Notes: generated by a model from the letters alone, not told the origin. 60,689 nucleotides of DNA from Lachnospiraceae bacterium (GCA_017411305.1 JAFQQI010000041.1:1-60689); one strand, 5' to 3'. Positions 23,846 through 33,670 are shown, numbered from the stretch's first letter. Numbers and translations are program-made.

Positions 23846-25156
23846 ATGAAAATAGCAGTAGCAGGAACCGGATACGTGGGCTTGGTAGCAGGTGTGTGTT
23901 TTGCAGAAATGGGATATGATGTAACCTGTGTAGATGTAGATGAAAAAAAGGTAGAAGTAATGCGTCAGGGAATTTCACCCATATATGAGGATGGACTGGA
24001 AGAATTGATGCAGAAGAATAATGCAAGAGGTACCTTACATTATACCACTGACTATAAAGAGGCTTATAAGGATGCCGATGCAATTTTTATCGGCGTAGGT
24101 ACCCCGGAAATGCCTGACGGTAGTGCCAATTTAAGTTATATTGCCACGGTATCGAGACAGATTGCGGAGAGCGTAGAGAAAGATTGCCTTGTGGTAGTCA
24201 AATCTACAGTTCCGGTAGGAACCAACGACAAAGTGGAACAGTTTATCAAAGACTTTTTGGTACATGACGTTAAAGTTGAAGTGGCTTCCAATCCGGAATT
24301 CCTTGCTCAGGGAACAGCAGTACATGATACTTTGCATGCCGCAAGAATTATTATCGGTACGGAAAGCAAAGAAGCGGAAGCGCTTTTGATGAAGATTTAT
24401 GAGCCTTTTCAGATTCCTATTGTATCTGTCAAGCGCCGTTCTGCGGAAATGATTAAATATGCAAGTAATGATTTTTTGGCACTTAAAATTTCTTATATGA
24501 ATGATATTGCCAATCTTTGTGAACTGGTGGGCGCAGATATAACGGATGTTGCCAAAGGAATGTGTTATGATGAGAGAATCGGCTCCCGGTTTTTAAATGC
24601 CGGTATCGGTTATGGCGGAAGCTGCTTCCCCAAGGATACTAAGGCATTAAAGTATTTGGCAAAAGAGCATGGGTATCAGCTTAGAACAGTAGAAGCCTGC
24701 GTGGCCGTTAATGCCGACCAGAAGACCCGCTTATTTGAAAAGGCAAAAGACCGTATGATTTCCTTTAGCGGTCTTAAGGTTGCTGTTTTGGGGTTGACCT
24801 TTAAAGCAGGCACGGATGATTTGCGGGAAGCACCGTCTATTGATAATATTAAGCTTCTTTTGGAAAACGGAGCGGATATTTATGCTTTTGATCCCAAAGG
24901 CGTGGACCGTGCCAAGCAGATTTTCCCGGAAGGTAAGCTGGATAAGGGAACCATGAATTATGTGTCTTCTCCAAAGGAGGCACTTACAGGAGCCAATATC
25001 TGTTTTGTATTTACGGAATGGAAAGATATTAAGGAAGTAACGCCAAAACAGTTTAAGGAATGGATGCATACACCGCTGGTATATGACGGACGTAATTTAT
25101 ATAGTCCTGATGAGATGGAGGAATGTAAGGTTGAGTATTACAGCATCGGAAGATAA
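23846..25156 (+). CDS. ugd: UDP-glucose 6-dehydrogenase
   Basis: 436 residues from ATG 23846, which gives the canonical N-terminus MKIAVAGTGYVGLVAG; ATG 23834 and 23789 are in frame, but the ribosome-site-like GAAAGG at 23827-23832 is too near the former. Domains in order are NAD-binding Rossmann, central helical domain with NPEFLAQGTAVHD and KYASNDFLALKIS, the active-site Cys in GYGGSCFPKD, and the UDP-binding C-terminal domain with GLTFKAGTDDLREAPS. It oxidises UDP-glucose to UDP-glucuronate with two NAD for acidic surface polymers. The CPBP gene overlaps its 3' end. Confidence 0.93.
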   Translation: MKIAVAGTGYVGLVAGVCFAEMGYDVTCVDVDEKKVEVMRQGISPIYEDGLEELMQKNNARGTLHYTTDYKEAYKDADAIFIGVGTPEMPDGSANLSYIATVSRQIAESVEKDCLVVVKSTVPVGTNDKVEQFIKDFLVHDVKVEVASNPEFLAQGTAVHDTLHAARIIIGTESKEAEALLMKIYEPFQIPIVSVKRRSAEMIKYASNDFLALKISYMNDIANLCELVGADITDVAKGMCYDERIGSRFLNAGIGYGGSCFPKDTKALKYLAKEHGYQLRTVEACVAVNADQKTRLFEKAKDRMISFSGLKVAVLGLTFKAGTDDLREAPSIDNIKLLLENGADIYAFDPKGVDRAKQIFPEGKLDKGTMNYVSSPKEALTGANICFVFTEWKDIKEVTPKQFKEWMHTPLVYDGRNLYSPDEMEECKVEYYSIGR

Positions 25157-26087
25157 ACGATTAAACAGGAAACGGATTGTTATTTATCTTGTAATTACCT
25201 TTGTGTTGACTTACGCAGCGGAGATTTTGGTTATTGCACCGTTATGGGGCAGTGCAGATATGACGGAAGCATTGATTGCCCAGAATTTAACGGCAACCGT
25301 TATGATGATACCGGCATTTGCAGTGGTACTTACCCGCCTGATTACCAAAGAGGGCTTCTTTGTGAATGGTTTGTACCTTGCATGCAGTATAAAAAAGAAT
25401 TGGAAATATTTTCTGTTTATCTGGTTCGGGTCAGCATTGCTGGTGATTCTTGGCGCAGCACTATATTTTGTGATATTCCCGTCAAAGTTTGACCCGGATA
25501 TGAGCTATATTTCAGCAACCATTTGGGCGCAGGCGCAAATGGAAGTCAGTAAGGAAGAACTGCAGGCAACTATGATATTGCAGTTTGTGACAGGTATTTT
25601 ATTATCTCCGTTTATTAATGCAGTGAATTGCTTTGGAGAAGAGTGGGGATGGAGAGGATATCTGCTTCCTAAGATGCAAAAGCAGTTTTCAATTGTTCCT
25701 ACATTGTTAATAAGCGGTGTGATTTGGGGTCTTTGGCATGCTCCCCTTACCGTACTGGGACACAATTACGGTGTAGGTTATCCCGGCTTTCCGATTACCG
25801 GTATTTTGATGATGTGCCTGTTTTGTACAGTGTTGGGCATTATTTTTTCCTATGTGACAATAAAAACCAAGAGCTGTATCCCGGCAGTGATGGGGCACGG
25901 ATTAATTAATGGGTTTGCATCTATCGGCATATGCTTTACTTCCATCGAAAATCCCTTTAATGTTTTCTTGGGACCGGCGCCTACGGGACTTATCGGACTT
26001 TCCGGTTTTGCAGCAGTGGCGGTTTATCTGCTTATAAAATTGCATAAGGAAGAAAAAACAGAAGCAAAACAGGAAGAAAATGCATGA
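25131..26087 (+). CDS. CPBP-family intramembrane metalloprotease
   Basis: 318 residues if the TTG at 25131 is used, which has GGAGG nine bases upstream; in-frame ATGs at 25083 and 25110 lack such a site. The start lies inside ugd (26-base overlap). About eight membrane helices are present. The Abi/CPBP motifs are visible: CFGEEWGWRGYLLP (EExxxR), IWGLWHAPL (the motif 2 His) and GHGLINGFASI. These are CAAX protease-like intramembrane enzymes, used in peptide maturation, bacteriocin immunity or surface-protein handling. The substrate is unknown. A Lys/Glu-rich C-terminal tail ends the protein. Confidence 0.82.
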   Translation: MSITASEDKRLNRKRIVIYLVITFVLTYAAEILVIAPLWGSADMTEALIAQNLTATVMMIPAFAVVLTRLITKEGFFVNGLYLACSIKKNWKYFLFIWFGSALLVILGAALYFVIFPSKFDPDMSYISATIWAQAQMEVSKEELQATMILQFVTGILLSPFINAVNCFGEEWGWRGYLLPKMQKQFSIVPTLLISGVIWGLWHAPLTVLGHNYGVGYPGFPITGILMMCLFCTVLGIIFSYVTIKTKSCIPAVMGHGLINGFASIGICFTSIENPFNVFLGPAPTGLIGLSGFAAVAVYLLIKLHKEEKTEAKQEENA

Positions 26088-26104
26088 TTTTTGAGAAAAA
26101 GCTA

Positions 26105-26133
26105 TTGATTTTACACAAAAACAGTGATAAGAT
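26105..26133 (+). promoter_or_regulatory. Predicted promoter of the rimP-nusA-infB operon
   Basis: TTGATT (26105-26110), 17-base spacer, TAAGAT (26128-26133), giving a leader of about 67 bases. Confidence 0.6.
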
Positions 26134-26156
26134 GATTAAGAACTAAAAATGATTAC

Positions 26157-26185
26157 AAAAAGTGGGCTGGCAAGTCCACTTTTTT
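26157..26185 (+). terminator. Terminator-like hairpin in the rimP leader
   Basis: AAAAAGTGGGCT region (26157-26168) pairs with AGTCCACTTTTT (26173-26184) with one G-U around GGCA, followed by T5. It lies between the operon promoter and rimP, so it could terminate or attenuate the whole translation operon. Terminator-type leaders ahead of rimP are a known RNA family; whether this belongs to it is inference. Confidence 0.6.
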
Positions 26186-26206
26186 GTTGCGACGAGAGGT
26201 GAAAGG

Positions 26207-26674
26207 ATGTCAAAAAGAGAAACCTATGAAGCAAGGACGGAAGAACTGCTTCTGCCTATTGTCTCAAGGTATGGGGTAGAAATCTATGACATTGAATATG
26301 TCAAAGAAGGCAGTGACTGGTATTTGCGTGCTTACATTGACAAAGAAGGCGGTGTAAATATCAATGACTGTGAAGCAGTCAGCAGAGCACTTTCCGATGA
26401 ACTTGACAGAACGGATTTTATTGCAGATGCCTATATTTTAGAGGTAAGCAGTCCGGGACTTGGCAGAATGCTCAAAAAGGATAAGCATTTGCAAAAGAGC
26501 ATCGGCCGGGCAGTGGAGGTGAAAACCTACAAACCGGTAAACGGAAGCAAGGAATTTGAAGGCAACTTAAAAGCATTTGACGAAAAGCAGATAACACTGG
26601 ATACTGATAATTCCGGGGAATTGGTACTTGAAAGAAGCGATATTGCCGCTATCAGGCTGGCTTTTGATTTTTAA
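26207..26674 (+). CDS. rimP: Ribosome maturation factor RimP
   Basis: 155 residues from ATG 26207 (GAGAGGTGAAAGG upstream). N-terminal alpha/beta domain with VEIYDIEYVKEG and the loop YIDKEGGVNINDCE; C-terminal SH3-like barrel after LEVSSPGLGRML, the family hallmark. It helps assemble the 30S subunit head. It is the first gene of the rimP-nusA-ylxR-L7Ae-infB-rbfA operon. Confidence 0.95.
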   Translation: MSKRETYEARTEELLLPIVSRYGVEIYDIEYVKEGSDWYLRAYIDKEGGVNINDCEAVSRALSDELDRTDFIADAYILEVSSPGLGRMLKKDKHLQKSIGRAVEVKTYKPVNGSKEFEGNLKAFDEKQITLDTDNSGELVLERSDIAAIRLAFDF

Positions 26675-26722
26675 TAACAAAGGTGCCCGCAATGGGAATG
26701 CGGGCGGAAAGGGATAAGGAAA

Positions 26723-27868
26723 ATGAACAAAGAATTAATGGAAGCACTTGATATTTTAGAAAGGGAGAAAGAAATCAGCAAAGAGACACTCTTTGAGGCA
26801 ATCGAAAATTCACTGATTACTGCCTGCAAGAATCATTTCGGTAAGTCTGATAACATAAAGGTGGAAATCGACAGAGATACTTGTGACTTCCTTTGTTATG
26901 CAGAAAGAGAAGTTGTAGAAGAAGTAGAAGATGATTGTCTGCAGCTTTCATTGGAAGAAGCACAGAAAATTAAGTCTGATGCACAGATTGGAGATATTCT
27001 GAATGTAGAGATTAAGTCCAAAGAATTCGGCCGTATTGCTACACAGAATGCAAAGAATGTTATCTTACAGAAAATCAGAGAAGAAGAAAGAAGCGTTATA
27101 TACAATCAGTATTACGAAAAAGAAAAAGATGTGGTAACCGGTATCGTTCAGCGCTATGTAGGAAAGAACATCAGCATCAACTTAGGAAAAGCTGACGGTA
27201 TTTTAAACGAAAGTGAACAGGTGAAGGGCGAAAATTTCAAGCCTACCGAAAGAATTAAGGTATATATTCTGGAAGTAAAGAATACACCTAAGGGACCCCG
27301 TATTCTGGTAAGCCGTACCCATCCCGAACTGGTAAAGAGATTGTTTGAGGCAGAGGTAACAGAGATTAAAGACGGCACTGTTGAAATCATGAGTATTGCC
27401 AGAGAAGCCGGAAGCAGAACCAAGATGGCAGTTCGCAGTGTAAATCCCAATGTGGATGCAGTGGGTGCCTGCGTAGGTATGAACGGTGACAGAGTGAATT
27501 CTATCGTAAACGAACTTCGCGGTGAGAAGATTGATATTATTAACTGGGACGAAAATCCCGGTAACCTGATTCAGAACGCATTGTCACCGGCAAAAATTGT
27601 TGCAGTATTTGCAGATCCCGATGAAAAGACGGCAAAAGTAGTTGTTCCTGATTATCAGCTTTCCCTGGCAATCGGTAAGGAAGGACAGAATGCAAGACTT
27701 GCAGCAAGACTGACCGGTTATAAGATTGATATTAAGAGTGAAACCCAGGCGAAGGATGCACCCGGATTCCGTTATGAGGACTATATGGATGAGTACGATG
27801 AGTACGAAGAGGGTGAATATGAAGAATATGAGGAATATGAAGAAGCTGAAGACGGTGACCTTGCATAG
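26723..27868 (+). CDS. nusA: Transcription termination/antitermination factor NusA
   Basis: 381 residues. The N-terminal RNA-polymerase-binding domain (about 1-120) is followed by an S1 domain (about 133-200, GIVQRYVGKNISINLG) and two KH domains with VGMNGDRVNSIVNEL and IGKEGQNARLAARL. It binds RNA polymerase and nascent RNA to modulate pausing. As in other Firmicutes there are no C-terminal AR repeats; instead the protein ends in a 28-residue acidic Tyr/Glu tail made of Glu-Tyr-Glu-type repeats. A GC hairpin without T run (26684-26703) lies before the gene. Confidence 0.95.
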   Translation: MNKELMEALDILEREKEISKETLFEAIENSLITACKNHFGKSDNIKVEIDRDTCDFLCYAEREVVEEVEDDCLQLSLEEAQKIKSDAQIGDILNVEIKSKEFGRIATQNAKNVILQKIREEERSVIYNQYYEKEKDVVTGIVQRYVGKNISINLGKADGILNESEQVKGENFKPTERIKVYILEVKNTPKGPRILVSRTHPELVKRLFEAEVTEIKDGTVEIMSIAREAGSRTKMAVRSVNPNVDAVGACVGMNGDRVNSIVNELRGEKIDIINWDENPGNLIQNALSPAKIVAVFADPDEKTAKVVVPDYQLSLAIGKEGQNARLAARLTGYKIDIKSETQAKDAPGFRYEDYMDEYDEYEEGEYEEYEEYEEAEDGDLA

Positions 27869-27882
27869 AAAGGAGCATCCCT

Positions 27883-28152
27883 ATGGCGAAGAAAATTCCC
27901 TTAAGACAGTGTGTGGGTTGTGGTGAAATGAAGGGCAAGAAGGAAATGATGCGGGTCCTGAAAACTCCGGAGGATACCATTACACTGGATACAACAGGCA
28001 AGAAGAACGGCAGGGGGGCCTACCTTTGCATTTCTAAGGAATGCCTGCAAAAAGCAAGAAAAAATAAAGGATTGGAACGGTCTTTTAAAATGAGCATTCC
28101 AAATGATGTCTATGACAGCCTTGAAAAGGAGTTTGATGAAGAAAATGGATAA
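27883..28152 (+). CDS. ylxR: YlxR nucleic-acid-binding protein (DUF448)
   Basis: 89 residues, ATG with AAAGGAG. The family motif PLRQCVGCGEMKGKKEMMRV and the later NGRGAYLCISKECL define YlxR. It is a small basic protein encoded between nusA and infB and proposed to bind RNA or act as a nucleoid or transcription factor. It overlaps the next gene by 17 bases. Confidence 0.9.
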   Translation: MAKKIPLRQCVGCGEMKGKKEMMRVLKTPEDTITLDTTGKKNGRGAYLCISKECLQKARKNKGLERSFKMSIPNDVYDSLEKEFDEENG

Positions 28153-28450
28153 GGTTTTATCCCTTTTGGGGCTGGCTGCCAGAGGCAGAAATCTGGTAAG
28201 CGGCGAATTTTCCACGGAAAAAGCAATTAAGGAAGGAAAAGCAAGTCTGGTAATTGTAGGAGCTGATGCTTCGGACAATACCAGAAAGATGTTTACCAAC
28301 ATGTGTAATTACCGTGAGATACCGATTTACTTTTATAGTGATAAGGAAGCCCTGGGCAGGGCAATCGGCAAACAAATGCGGGCATCGGTTGCGGTGACCC
28401 ATCAGGGAATGGCAGAGAACATAAGAAAAAATTTGGAAGCTTTGAAATAA
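28136..28450 (+). CDS. L7Ae-family RNA-binding protein (YlxQ-like)
   Basis: 104 residues from ATG 28136, with AAAGGAG four bases before it inside ylxR; ATG 28145 is an alternative. The L7Ae/L30e fold is indicated by KVLSLLGLAARGRNLVSGEF, then LVIVGADASDNTRK and the C-terminal KQMRASVAVTHQGMAENI. Family members bind kink-turn RNA. Its position between ylxR and infB is conserved in Firmicutes. Its exact target is unknown. Confidence 0.88.
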   Translation: MKKMDKVLSLLGLAARGRNLVSGEFSTEKAIKEGKASLVIVGADASDNTRKMFTNMCNYREIPIYFYSDKEALGRAIGKQMRASVAVTHQGMAENIRKNLEALK

Positions 28451-28465
28451 GACGGAGGTAACTAA

Positions 28466-31309
28466 ATGGCAAAAATGAAAGTGCATGAACTTGCAAAAGA
28501 ATTAAATATACAAAGTAAAGATATTATTGCTCTTTTGCAGGGCAAAGGAATAGAAGTAAAAGCAGCGCAGAGCTCTATTGAAGATGATGCGATTGCAATT
28601 GTTAAAAAAACATATGCAGCTCCTGCCGCAGAAAAGGCACCTGAAAAAGCACCGGCAAAAGCTGCTGCAGATGAGACGGCAAGGTCATCCGGAGAAAAGA
28701 AAGCAGAGACGGATTCAAAAGCAGAAACACCTGCTGCAAAAGCACAAGCGCCGGCAGCAGGAAATCAGGAAATGCCTAAAAAGAAAAAGAAAATTATTTT
28801 TGTAAGTAATCCTCACAACAGCAATATTCCCGGACAGCGTCAGGGTGGCGAAAGACGCCCTATGCAGGGACAGAATCAGGGAGGAAGACTTGCAAATCAG
28901 GGAAATCGTCCCGGACAGAACCAGAGAAACCAGGAAGCACCTCATAAAATAATCAGACCCCTGACCGCGCCTTCCGTGCCGGATAATATGAAGCCTGATT
29001 TTAAAGAAAATGCAAGACGCATGGAAAATGAAAGAGTTGCTAAGAATGCTGCTTTAGCTGCACCTGTGCAGGAAGTGAAAGCACCTGTAAAAGAGGAGAA
29101 GAATTTCAGAAATGAAAGACCTGAAAGAAATGAGAGACCTGAAAGAAGCGCTAATAACAATCAGGAACAAAGACCTCAGAGAAATGACTCCCGCGGAGGC
29201 TCTTTCGCTAATCGTCAGGGTAACCAAGGCGGCCGGAATGATTTCCGCAGTGGCGGCAATCATCAAGGCGGCAGCAGACCTGTGCAAGGTGGCGGTCGTC
29301 CTGAAAGAGGAAACAGCGGGCAGGATGCTCGATTCAAAAAGGCTGAAAAGCCGGGTAAGAGTTTCGTTCCGGAAGCTCCCGTTAAGGATATGGAAAAGCC
29401 CAGAACCGACGAAAAGCGCAGAAGCAATCAGGAACGTGACAAGAAGTCAAGAAAAGACTTCTTCTACGAGGAAGAGGATGGCGCATTAAAGGGAAAGAAT
29501 AAACCCGGTAAATTTATTAAGCCGGAAAAGAAGGTAGAGACGGTAGTGGAAGAGCAGATTAAGGTAATAACCATTCCTGAATCTCTCACCATTAAGGACC
29601 TTGCCGATAAGATGAAAATGCAGCCTTCTGTTATTATTAAGAAGCTCTTTTTGCAGGGACAGATTGTGACCTTAAACTCTGAAATTTCCTTTGAGGATGC
29701 AGAGAATATTGCAATTGAATATGAAATTATCTGTGAAAAAGAAGTGAAAGTGGATGTTATTGAAGAGCTTTTGAAGGAAGAAGATGAAGCAGAAGAATCC
29801 TTAACAAACAGACCTCCTGTTATTTGTGTTATGGGTCACGTTGACCACGGTAAAACATCCCTTTTGGATGCAATCCGTAAGACAAATGTAACAGACAAGG
29901 AAGCCGGAGGTATTACACAGCACATTGGTGCGTATACTGTAACTATTAACGGTCAGACCATTACATTCCTTGATACACCGGGACATGAAGCGTTTACCGC
30001 TATGCGTATGCGTGGTGCAAACTCTACAGATATTGCAATTTTGGTAGTTGCGGCAGACGATGGCGTTATGCCACAGACAGTGGAAGCAATTAATCACGCT
30101 AAAGCAGCCGGTATTGAAATTATTGTAGCTGTAAACAAAATTGATAAGCCCAGTGCCAATATCGACAGAGTAAAACAGGAAATGACCGAATATGAATTGA
30201 TTCCCGTAGATTGGGGCGGAAGCACGGAATTTGTACCGGTTTCTGCTAAGTCAGGGGAAGGTATTGAAGATTTACTTGAAACAATTCTTCTTACTGCAGA
30301 AATTATGGAGCTGAAGGCAAATCCTAACAGAAGAGCCAGAGGTCTTGTGATTGAAGCCGAGCTTGACAAGGGACGCGGTCCCGTTGCAACTGTTTTGGTA
30401 CAAAAGGGTACACTGCATGTAGGTGACTTTATTTCCGCAGGTGCAAGCCACGGTAAGGTAAGAGCCATGGTTGACGATAAGGGAAGAAGAGTTAAAGAAG
30501 CAACACCTTCCACTCCTGTGGAAATCTTAGGTCTTTCTGATGTGCCCAGCGCAGGTGAAGTGTTTATTGCCCATGAAAGTGATAAGCAGGCAAAATCCTA
30601 TGCAGAAACCTATTTGGCACAAAACAAAGAAAAGATGCTGGAAGAAACCAAGGCAAAAATGTCTCTGGACGATTTATTTACCCAGATTCAGGCAGGTAAT
30701 CTGAAGGAGCTTAATATTATTGTTAAGGCTGACGTACAGGGTAGTGTGGAAGCCGTAAAACAGAGTCTGATGAAGCTTTCCAACGAAGAAGTTGTGGTAA
30801 AATGTATCCACGGCGGTGTTGGTGCCATCAATGAATCCGACGTAACACTTGCATCTGCTTCTAATGCAATTATTATCGGCTTTAATGTACGACCTGATGT
30901 AACAGCAAAGACCATTGCAGAGCGTGAAGGTGTAGACGTAAAGCTTTATAAGGTAATTTATCAGGCAATTGAGGATATCGAAGCAGCCATGAAGGGTATG
31001 CTTGATCCTGTTTATGAAGAAAAGATTATCGGTCATGCAGAGGTAAGACAGATATTCAAAGCATCTCAGATTGGTAATATTGCAGGTTCTTATGTGCTTG
31101 ACGGAACCTTCCAGAGAGATTGTAAGGTTCGTATTACCAGAGAAGGAGACCAGATTTACGAAGGTGAGTTGAAGTCCCTGAAGAGATTTAAAGATGATGT
31201 AAAAGAAGTAAGAGCCGGATTCGAATGCGGTCTTGTATTCGAAGGCTTTGACCAGATGCAGGAACTTGATATTGTGGAAGCTTATATTATGGTGGAGGTT
31301 CCCAGGTGA
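28466..31309 (+). CDS. infB: Translation initiation factor IF-2
   Basis: 947 residues. The first 370 residues hold a short IF2-N domain and then a low-complexity linker: Ala/Lys/Glu-rich, then Gly/Asn/Gln/Arg-rich with repeated ERNERPER-type units. A second IF2-N domain follows (about 370-420). The GTPase domain begins near residue 450 with [14 protein letters not shown], then [12 protein letters not shown] and NKID. Domains II to IV complete the C-terminus and bind the ribosome and fMet-tRNA. All G motifs are intact. The stop overlaps the GTG of rbfA by four bases. Confidence 0.96.
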   Translation: MAKMKVHELAKELNIQSKDIIALLQGKGIEVKAAQSSIEDDAIAIVKKTYAAPAAEKAPEKAPAKAAADETARSSGEKKAETDSKAETPAAKAQAPAAGNQEMPKKKKKIIFVSNPHNSNIPGQRQGGERRPMQGQNQGGRLANQGNRPGQNQRNQEAPHKIIRPLTAPSVPDNMKPDFKENARRMENERVAKNAALAAPVQEVKAPVKEEKNFRNERPERNERPERSANNNQEQRPQRNDSRGGSFANRQGNQGGRNDFRSGGNHQGGSRPVQGGGRPERGNSGQDARFKKAEKPGKSFVPEAPVKDMEKPRTDEKRRSNQERDKKSRKDFFYEEEDGALKGKNKPGKFIKPEKKVETVVEEQIKVITIPESLTIKDLADKMKMQPSVIIKKLFLQGQIVTLNSEISFEDAENIAIEYEIICEKEVKVDVIEELLKEEDEAEESLTNRPPVICVMGHVDHGKTSLLDAIRKTNVTDKEAGGITQHIGAYTVTINGQTITFLDTPGHEAFTAMRMRGANSTDIAILVVAADDGVMPQTVEAINHAKAAGIEIIVAVNKIDKPSANIDRVKQEMTEYELIPVDWGGSTEFVPVSAKSGEGIEDLLETILLTAEIMELKANPNRRARGLVIEAELDKGRGPVATVLVQKGTLHVGDFISAGASHGKVRAMVDDKGRRVKEATPSTPVEILGLSDVPSAGEVFIAHESDKQAKSYAETYLAQNKEKMLEETKAKMSLDDLFTQIQAGNLKELNIIVKADVQGSVEAVKQSLMKLSNEEVVVKCIHGGVGAINESDVTLASASNAIIIGFNVRPDVTAKTIAEREGVDVKLYKVIYQAIEDIEAAMKGMLDPVYEEKIIGHAEVRQIFKASQIGNIAGSYVLDGTFQRDCKVRITREGDQIYEGELKSLKRFKDDVKEVRAGFECGLVFEGFDQMQELDIVEAYIMVEVPR

Positions 31310-31674
31310 GAAAAAACAGTATGAAAAATACCCGTATCAACGGGGAGGTGCAGAGAGTACTGGCCGAGGTAATCAGAGGCGAAATCAAGGATCCCAGAAT
31401 CAGTCCTCTTACCTCAGTGGTAGCTGTGGAGGTGGCACCTGATTTAAAAACCGCAAAAGCATGGATTAGTGTATACGGTGACGAGCAGGTAATTGCAGAT
31501 ACACTGGAGGGACTTAAAAGTGCCGAAGGTTATATTAAAAATCAGCTTGCGAAGAAAATCAATCTCCGCAATACACCGGAAATTCGTTTTATCGTAGATG
31601 AATCCATTGCATACGGTGTCAGAATGTCTAAGTTGATTGATGATGTCATCAGCAATGACAATCGTGAAGCATAA
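31306..31674 (+). CDS. rbfA: Ribosome-binding factor A
   Basis: 122 residues, GTG start at 31306 with GGAGG seven bases upstream and a GTGA overlap with infB; ATG 31321 is a weaker option. The KH-like fold carries [28 protein letters not shown] and the C-terminal [20 protein letters not shown]. It aids late 16S rRNA processing and 30S maturation. Confidence 0.93.
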   Translation: MRKNSMKNTRINGEVQRVLAEVIRGEIKDPRISPLTSVVAVEVAPDLKTAKAWISVYGDEQVIADTLEGLKSAEGYIKNQLAKKINLRNTPEIRFIVDESIAYGVRMSKLIDDVISNDNREA

Positions 31675-31702
31675 GAAATGATTGTAACTATTCAGAGCTT
31701 AC

Positions 31703-31733
31703 AAGAGCAAAGCCTTTTACGGGCTTTGCTCTT
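31703..31733 (+). terminator. Perfect 12-bp hairpin after rbfA
   Basis: AAGAGCAAAGCC (31703-31714) pairs fully with GGCTTTGCTCTT (31722-31733). The run after it is GCTTCGG rather than T-rich, so it may be a weak terminator or an mRNA stabiliser between the rimP-rbfA and nrnA-truB-ribF segments. Confidence 0.5.
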
Positions 31734-31775
31734 GCTTCGGATAGTCACAATCGGTTATAGGAAAGGCTGTATCCC

Positions 31776-32726
31776 ATGAATATTTATGAAGAAGTAAGAG
31801 AAGCAAAAACAATCGGCATCAGCGGTCATGTACGACCGGACGGAGACTGCGTAGGTTCTGTTATGGGACTTTATCTTTATCTGAAAAAGTTATGTAAGGA
31901 CGCCCGAATTCAGGTGATGATAGAAGAGCCGGCAGATATTTTTCATTGCATAAGCGGAGTTAGTGAAATCAGCAGTGATTTTCAACCTGTTACGGAGCAG
32001 TTTGATGTGTTTATTGCTTTGGATTGTGAGAAGTCAAGACTGGGAGAGGCAGAGAAGTTTTTTGACAGTGCAAAGAAAACTGTTAACATTGACCACCATA
32101 TCAGTAATGCGGCAGGTTGCGGGGATGTGAATTATGTGGTGCCTACGGCAAGCTCTGCCAGTGAGTTGGTATATCAGGTGATGGAAGATAAAAGTGCAAT
32201 AGATGAAGAGATTGCCAAGGCACTGTACATAGGAATCATTCATGATACCGGTGTATTTCAATATTCCAATACTTCTCCGCAAACACTTGAAATTGCGGCT
32301 AAGCTGATTGGCTACGGCTTTGATTTCCCTAAACTGATAGACAGTACGTTTTATGAAAAGACTTTTGTACAAAACCGGATTATGGGACAGGTACTGACAG
32401 AGAGCAGGCTGTACTTAGGCGGTAAGTGTATTGTGGGTGTGGCAGATATTGCCATGATGGAGAAATACCGGGCAAATACTAAGGATTTAGATGGTATTGT
32501 CAGTCAGCTCAGAAATACGAAAGGGGTAGAATGTGCCCTGTTCTTGTATGAGATGAAAGAAAAGGAATATAAAGCAAGCCTGCGTGCCAGCGGAGATGTA
32601 GATATGGCGAAGGTTGCTTCCTGCTTTGGCGGTGGCGGTCATGTGAAGGCAGCCGGAGTAACCATGCAGGGGGATGTACAGGAAATTATTGAAAAGTTAA
32701 TTGCAGAAATTGCAAAGCAACTATAG
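31776..32726 (+). CDS. nrnA: NrnA-type oligoribonuclease/pAp phosphatase (DHH-DHHA1)
   Basis: 316 residues. DHH phosphoesterase motifs occur in order: HVRPDGDCVGSVMGLY, FIALDCEKSRLG, the name-giving NIDHHISN and a DTG near residue 157. The C-terminal DHHA1 domain ends GGGGHVKAAGVTM. NrnA degrades nanoRNAs and 3'-phosphoadenosine 5'-phosphate. It normally follows rbfA in Firmicutes, as here. In cells with HD-GYP enzymes it may also remove pGpG or GMP dinucleotides, which is inference. Confidence 0.92.
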   Translation: MNIYEEVREAKTIGISGHVRPDGDCVGSVMGLYLYLKKLCKDARIQVMIEEPADIFHCISGVSEISSDFQPVTEQFDVFIALDCEKSRLGEAEKFFDSAKKTVNIDHHISNAAGCGDVNYVVPTASSASELVYQVMEDKSAIDEEIAKALYIGIIHDTGVFQYSNTSPQTLEIAAKLIGYGFDFPKLIDSTFYEKTFVQNRIMGQVLTESRLYLGGKCIVGVADIAMMEKYRANTKDLDGIVSQLRNTKGVECALFLYEMKEKEYKASLRASGDVDMAKVASCFGGGGHVKAAGVTMQGDVQEIIEKLIAEIAKQL

Positions 32727-32761
32727 AAGCAATTTTTACGGACAGGAAGTAACAGTAACAT

Positions 32762-33670
32762 ATGGAACACGGAATTATTAATGTCTACAAAGAAAAGGGC
32801 TTTACTTCCCATGATGTGGTGGCAAAGCTGCGTGGCATATGCAAACAGAAAAAAATAGGACATACAGGAACCCTCGACCCCGATGCGGTGGGGGTTCTTC
32901 CTGTTTGTCTCGGTAGTGCTACCAAATTGTGTGATATGCTTACAGACAAAGAAAAAGAATATATCGCGGAATTCAAGCTGGGATATGTAACAGATACCCA
33001 GGATATTTCCGGCAAAATACTGAAAGAGAATACGGTGGAAGTGACCGAAGAACAGGTAAGAGAGGCTATTTTTTCTTTTGCCGGCGATTACGACCAAATA
33101 CCGCCTATGTATTCAGCACTGAAGGTAAATGGGAAAAAATTATATGAGCTGGCCAGGGAAGGCAAGGAAATTGAACGGAAAAGTCGTCCGGTCAGGATAT
33201 TGGAAATAGAAATATTGGAAGAGAGGATGCCTGAGTTTTGTATCAGGGTACGTTGTTCCAAAGGTACCTATATCAGAACCTTGTGCCATGATATCGGGCA
33301 GGTCCTTGGCTGTGGGGCGGTGATGATTTCATTGAAAAGGACACAGTCCGGAATCTTTAAGATAGACGAGGCTTATTCTCTTTCAGAGATTCAAAGCAAA
33401 GCTGATGCAGGACAACTTAGTGAAATAGTGATTCCTGTGGAAAAAATGTTTTTACAGCTTCCGGAAGTAATGGCAGGTGAAAATGCCCGTAAGGCCCTTG
33501 ATAACGGAAATCAGTTAAAAAGCGACGAGTATGTAACGCAGAAAGAACTTGCAGATGATGAGCAGGTTCGTTTGTACAATGCGGAGGGAAGTTTTCACGG
33601 GGTATATCGATACGACAAAAGACGGAAGCTTTTATGTCCGGTGCAGCTCTTTTTCGCTGGTAGGGACTGA
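32762..33670 (+). CDS. truB: tRNA pseudouridine(55) synthase TruB
   Basis: 302 residues. The start MEHGIINVYKEKGFTSHDVV and the catalytic loop HTGTLDPDAVGVLPVCLG (Asp nucleophile) identify TruB, with YDQIPPMYSALKVNGKKLYELAREG and RCSKGTYIRTLCHDIG downstream. It converts U55 of tRNAs to pseudouridine in the T loop. The C-terminal PUA-like part is present. No strong ribosome site is seen beyond GGAAGTAA. Confidence 0.94.
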   Translation: MEHGIINVYKEKGFTSHDVVAKLRGICKQKKIGHTGTLDPDAVGVLPVCLGSATKLCDMLTDKEKEYIAEFKLGYVTDTQDISGKILKENTVEVTEEQVREAIFSFAGDYDQIPPMYSALKVNGKKLYELAREGKEIERKSRPVRILEIEILEERMPEFCIRVRCSKGTYIRTLCHDIGQVLGCGAVMISLKRTQSGIFKIDEAYSLSEIQSKADAGQLSEIVIPVEKMFLQLPEVMAGENARKALDNGNQLKSDEYVTQKELADDEQVRLYNAEGSFHGVYRYDKRRKLLCPVQLFFAGRD

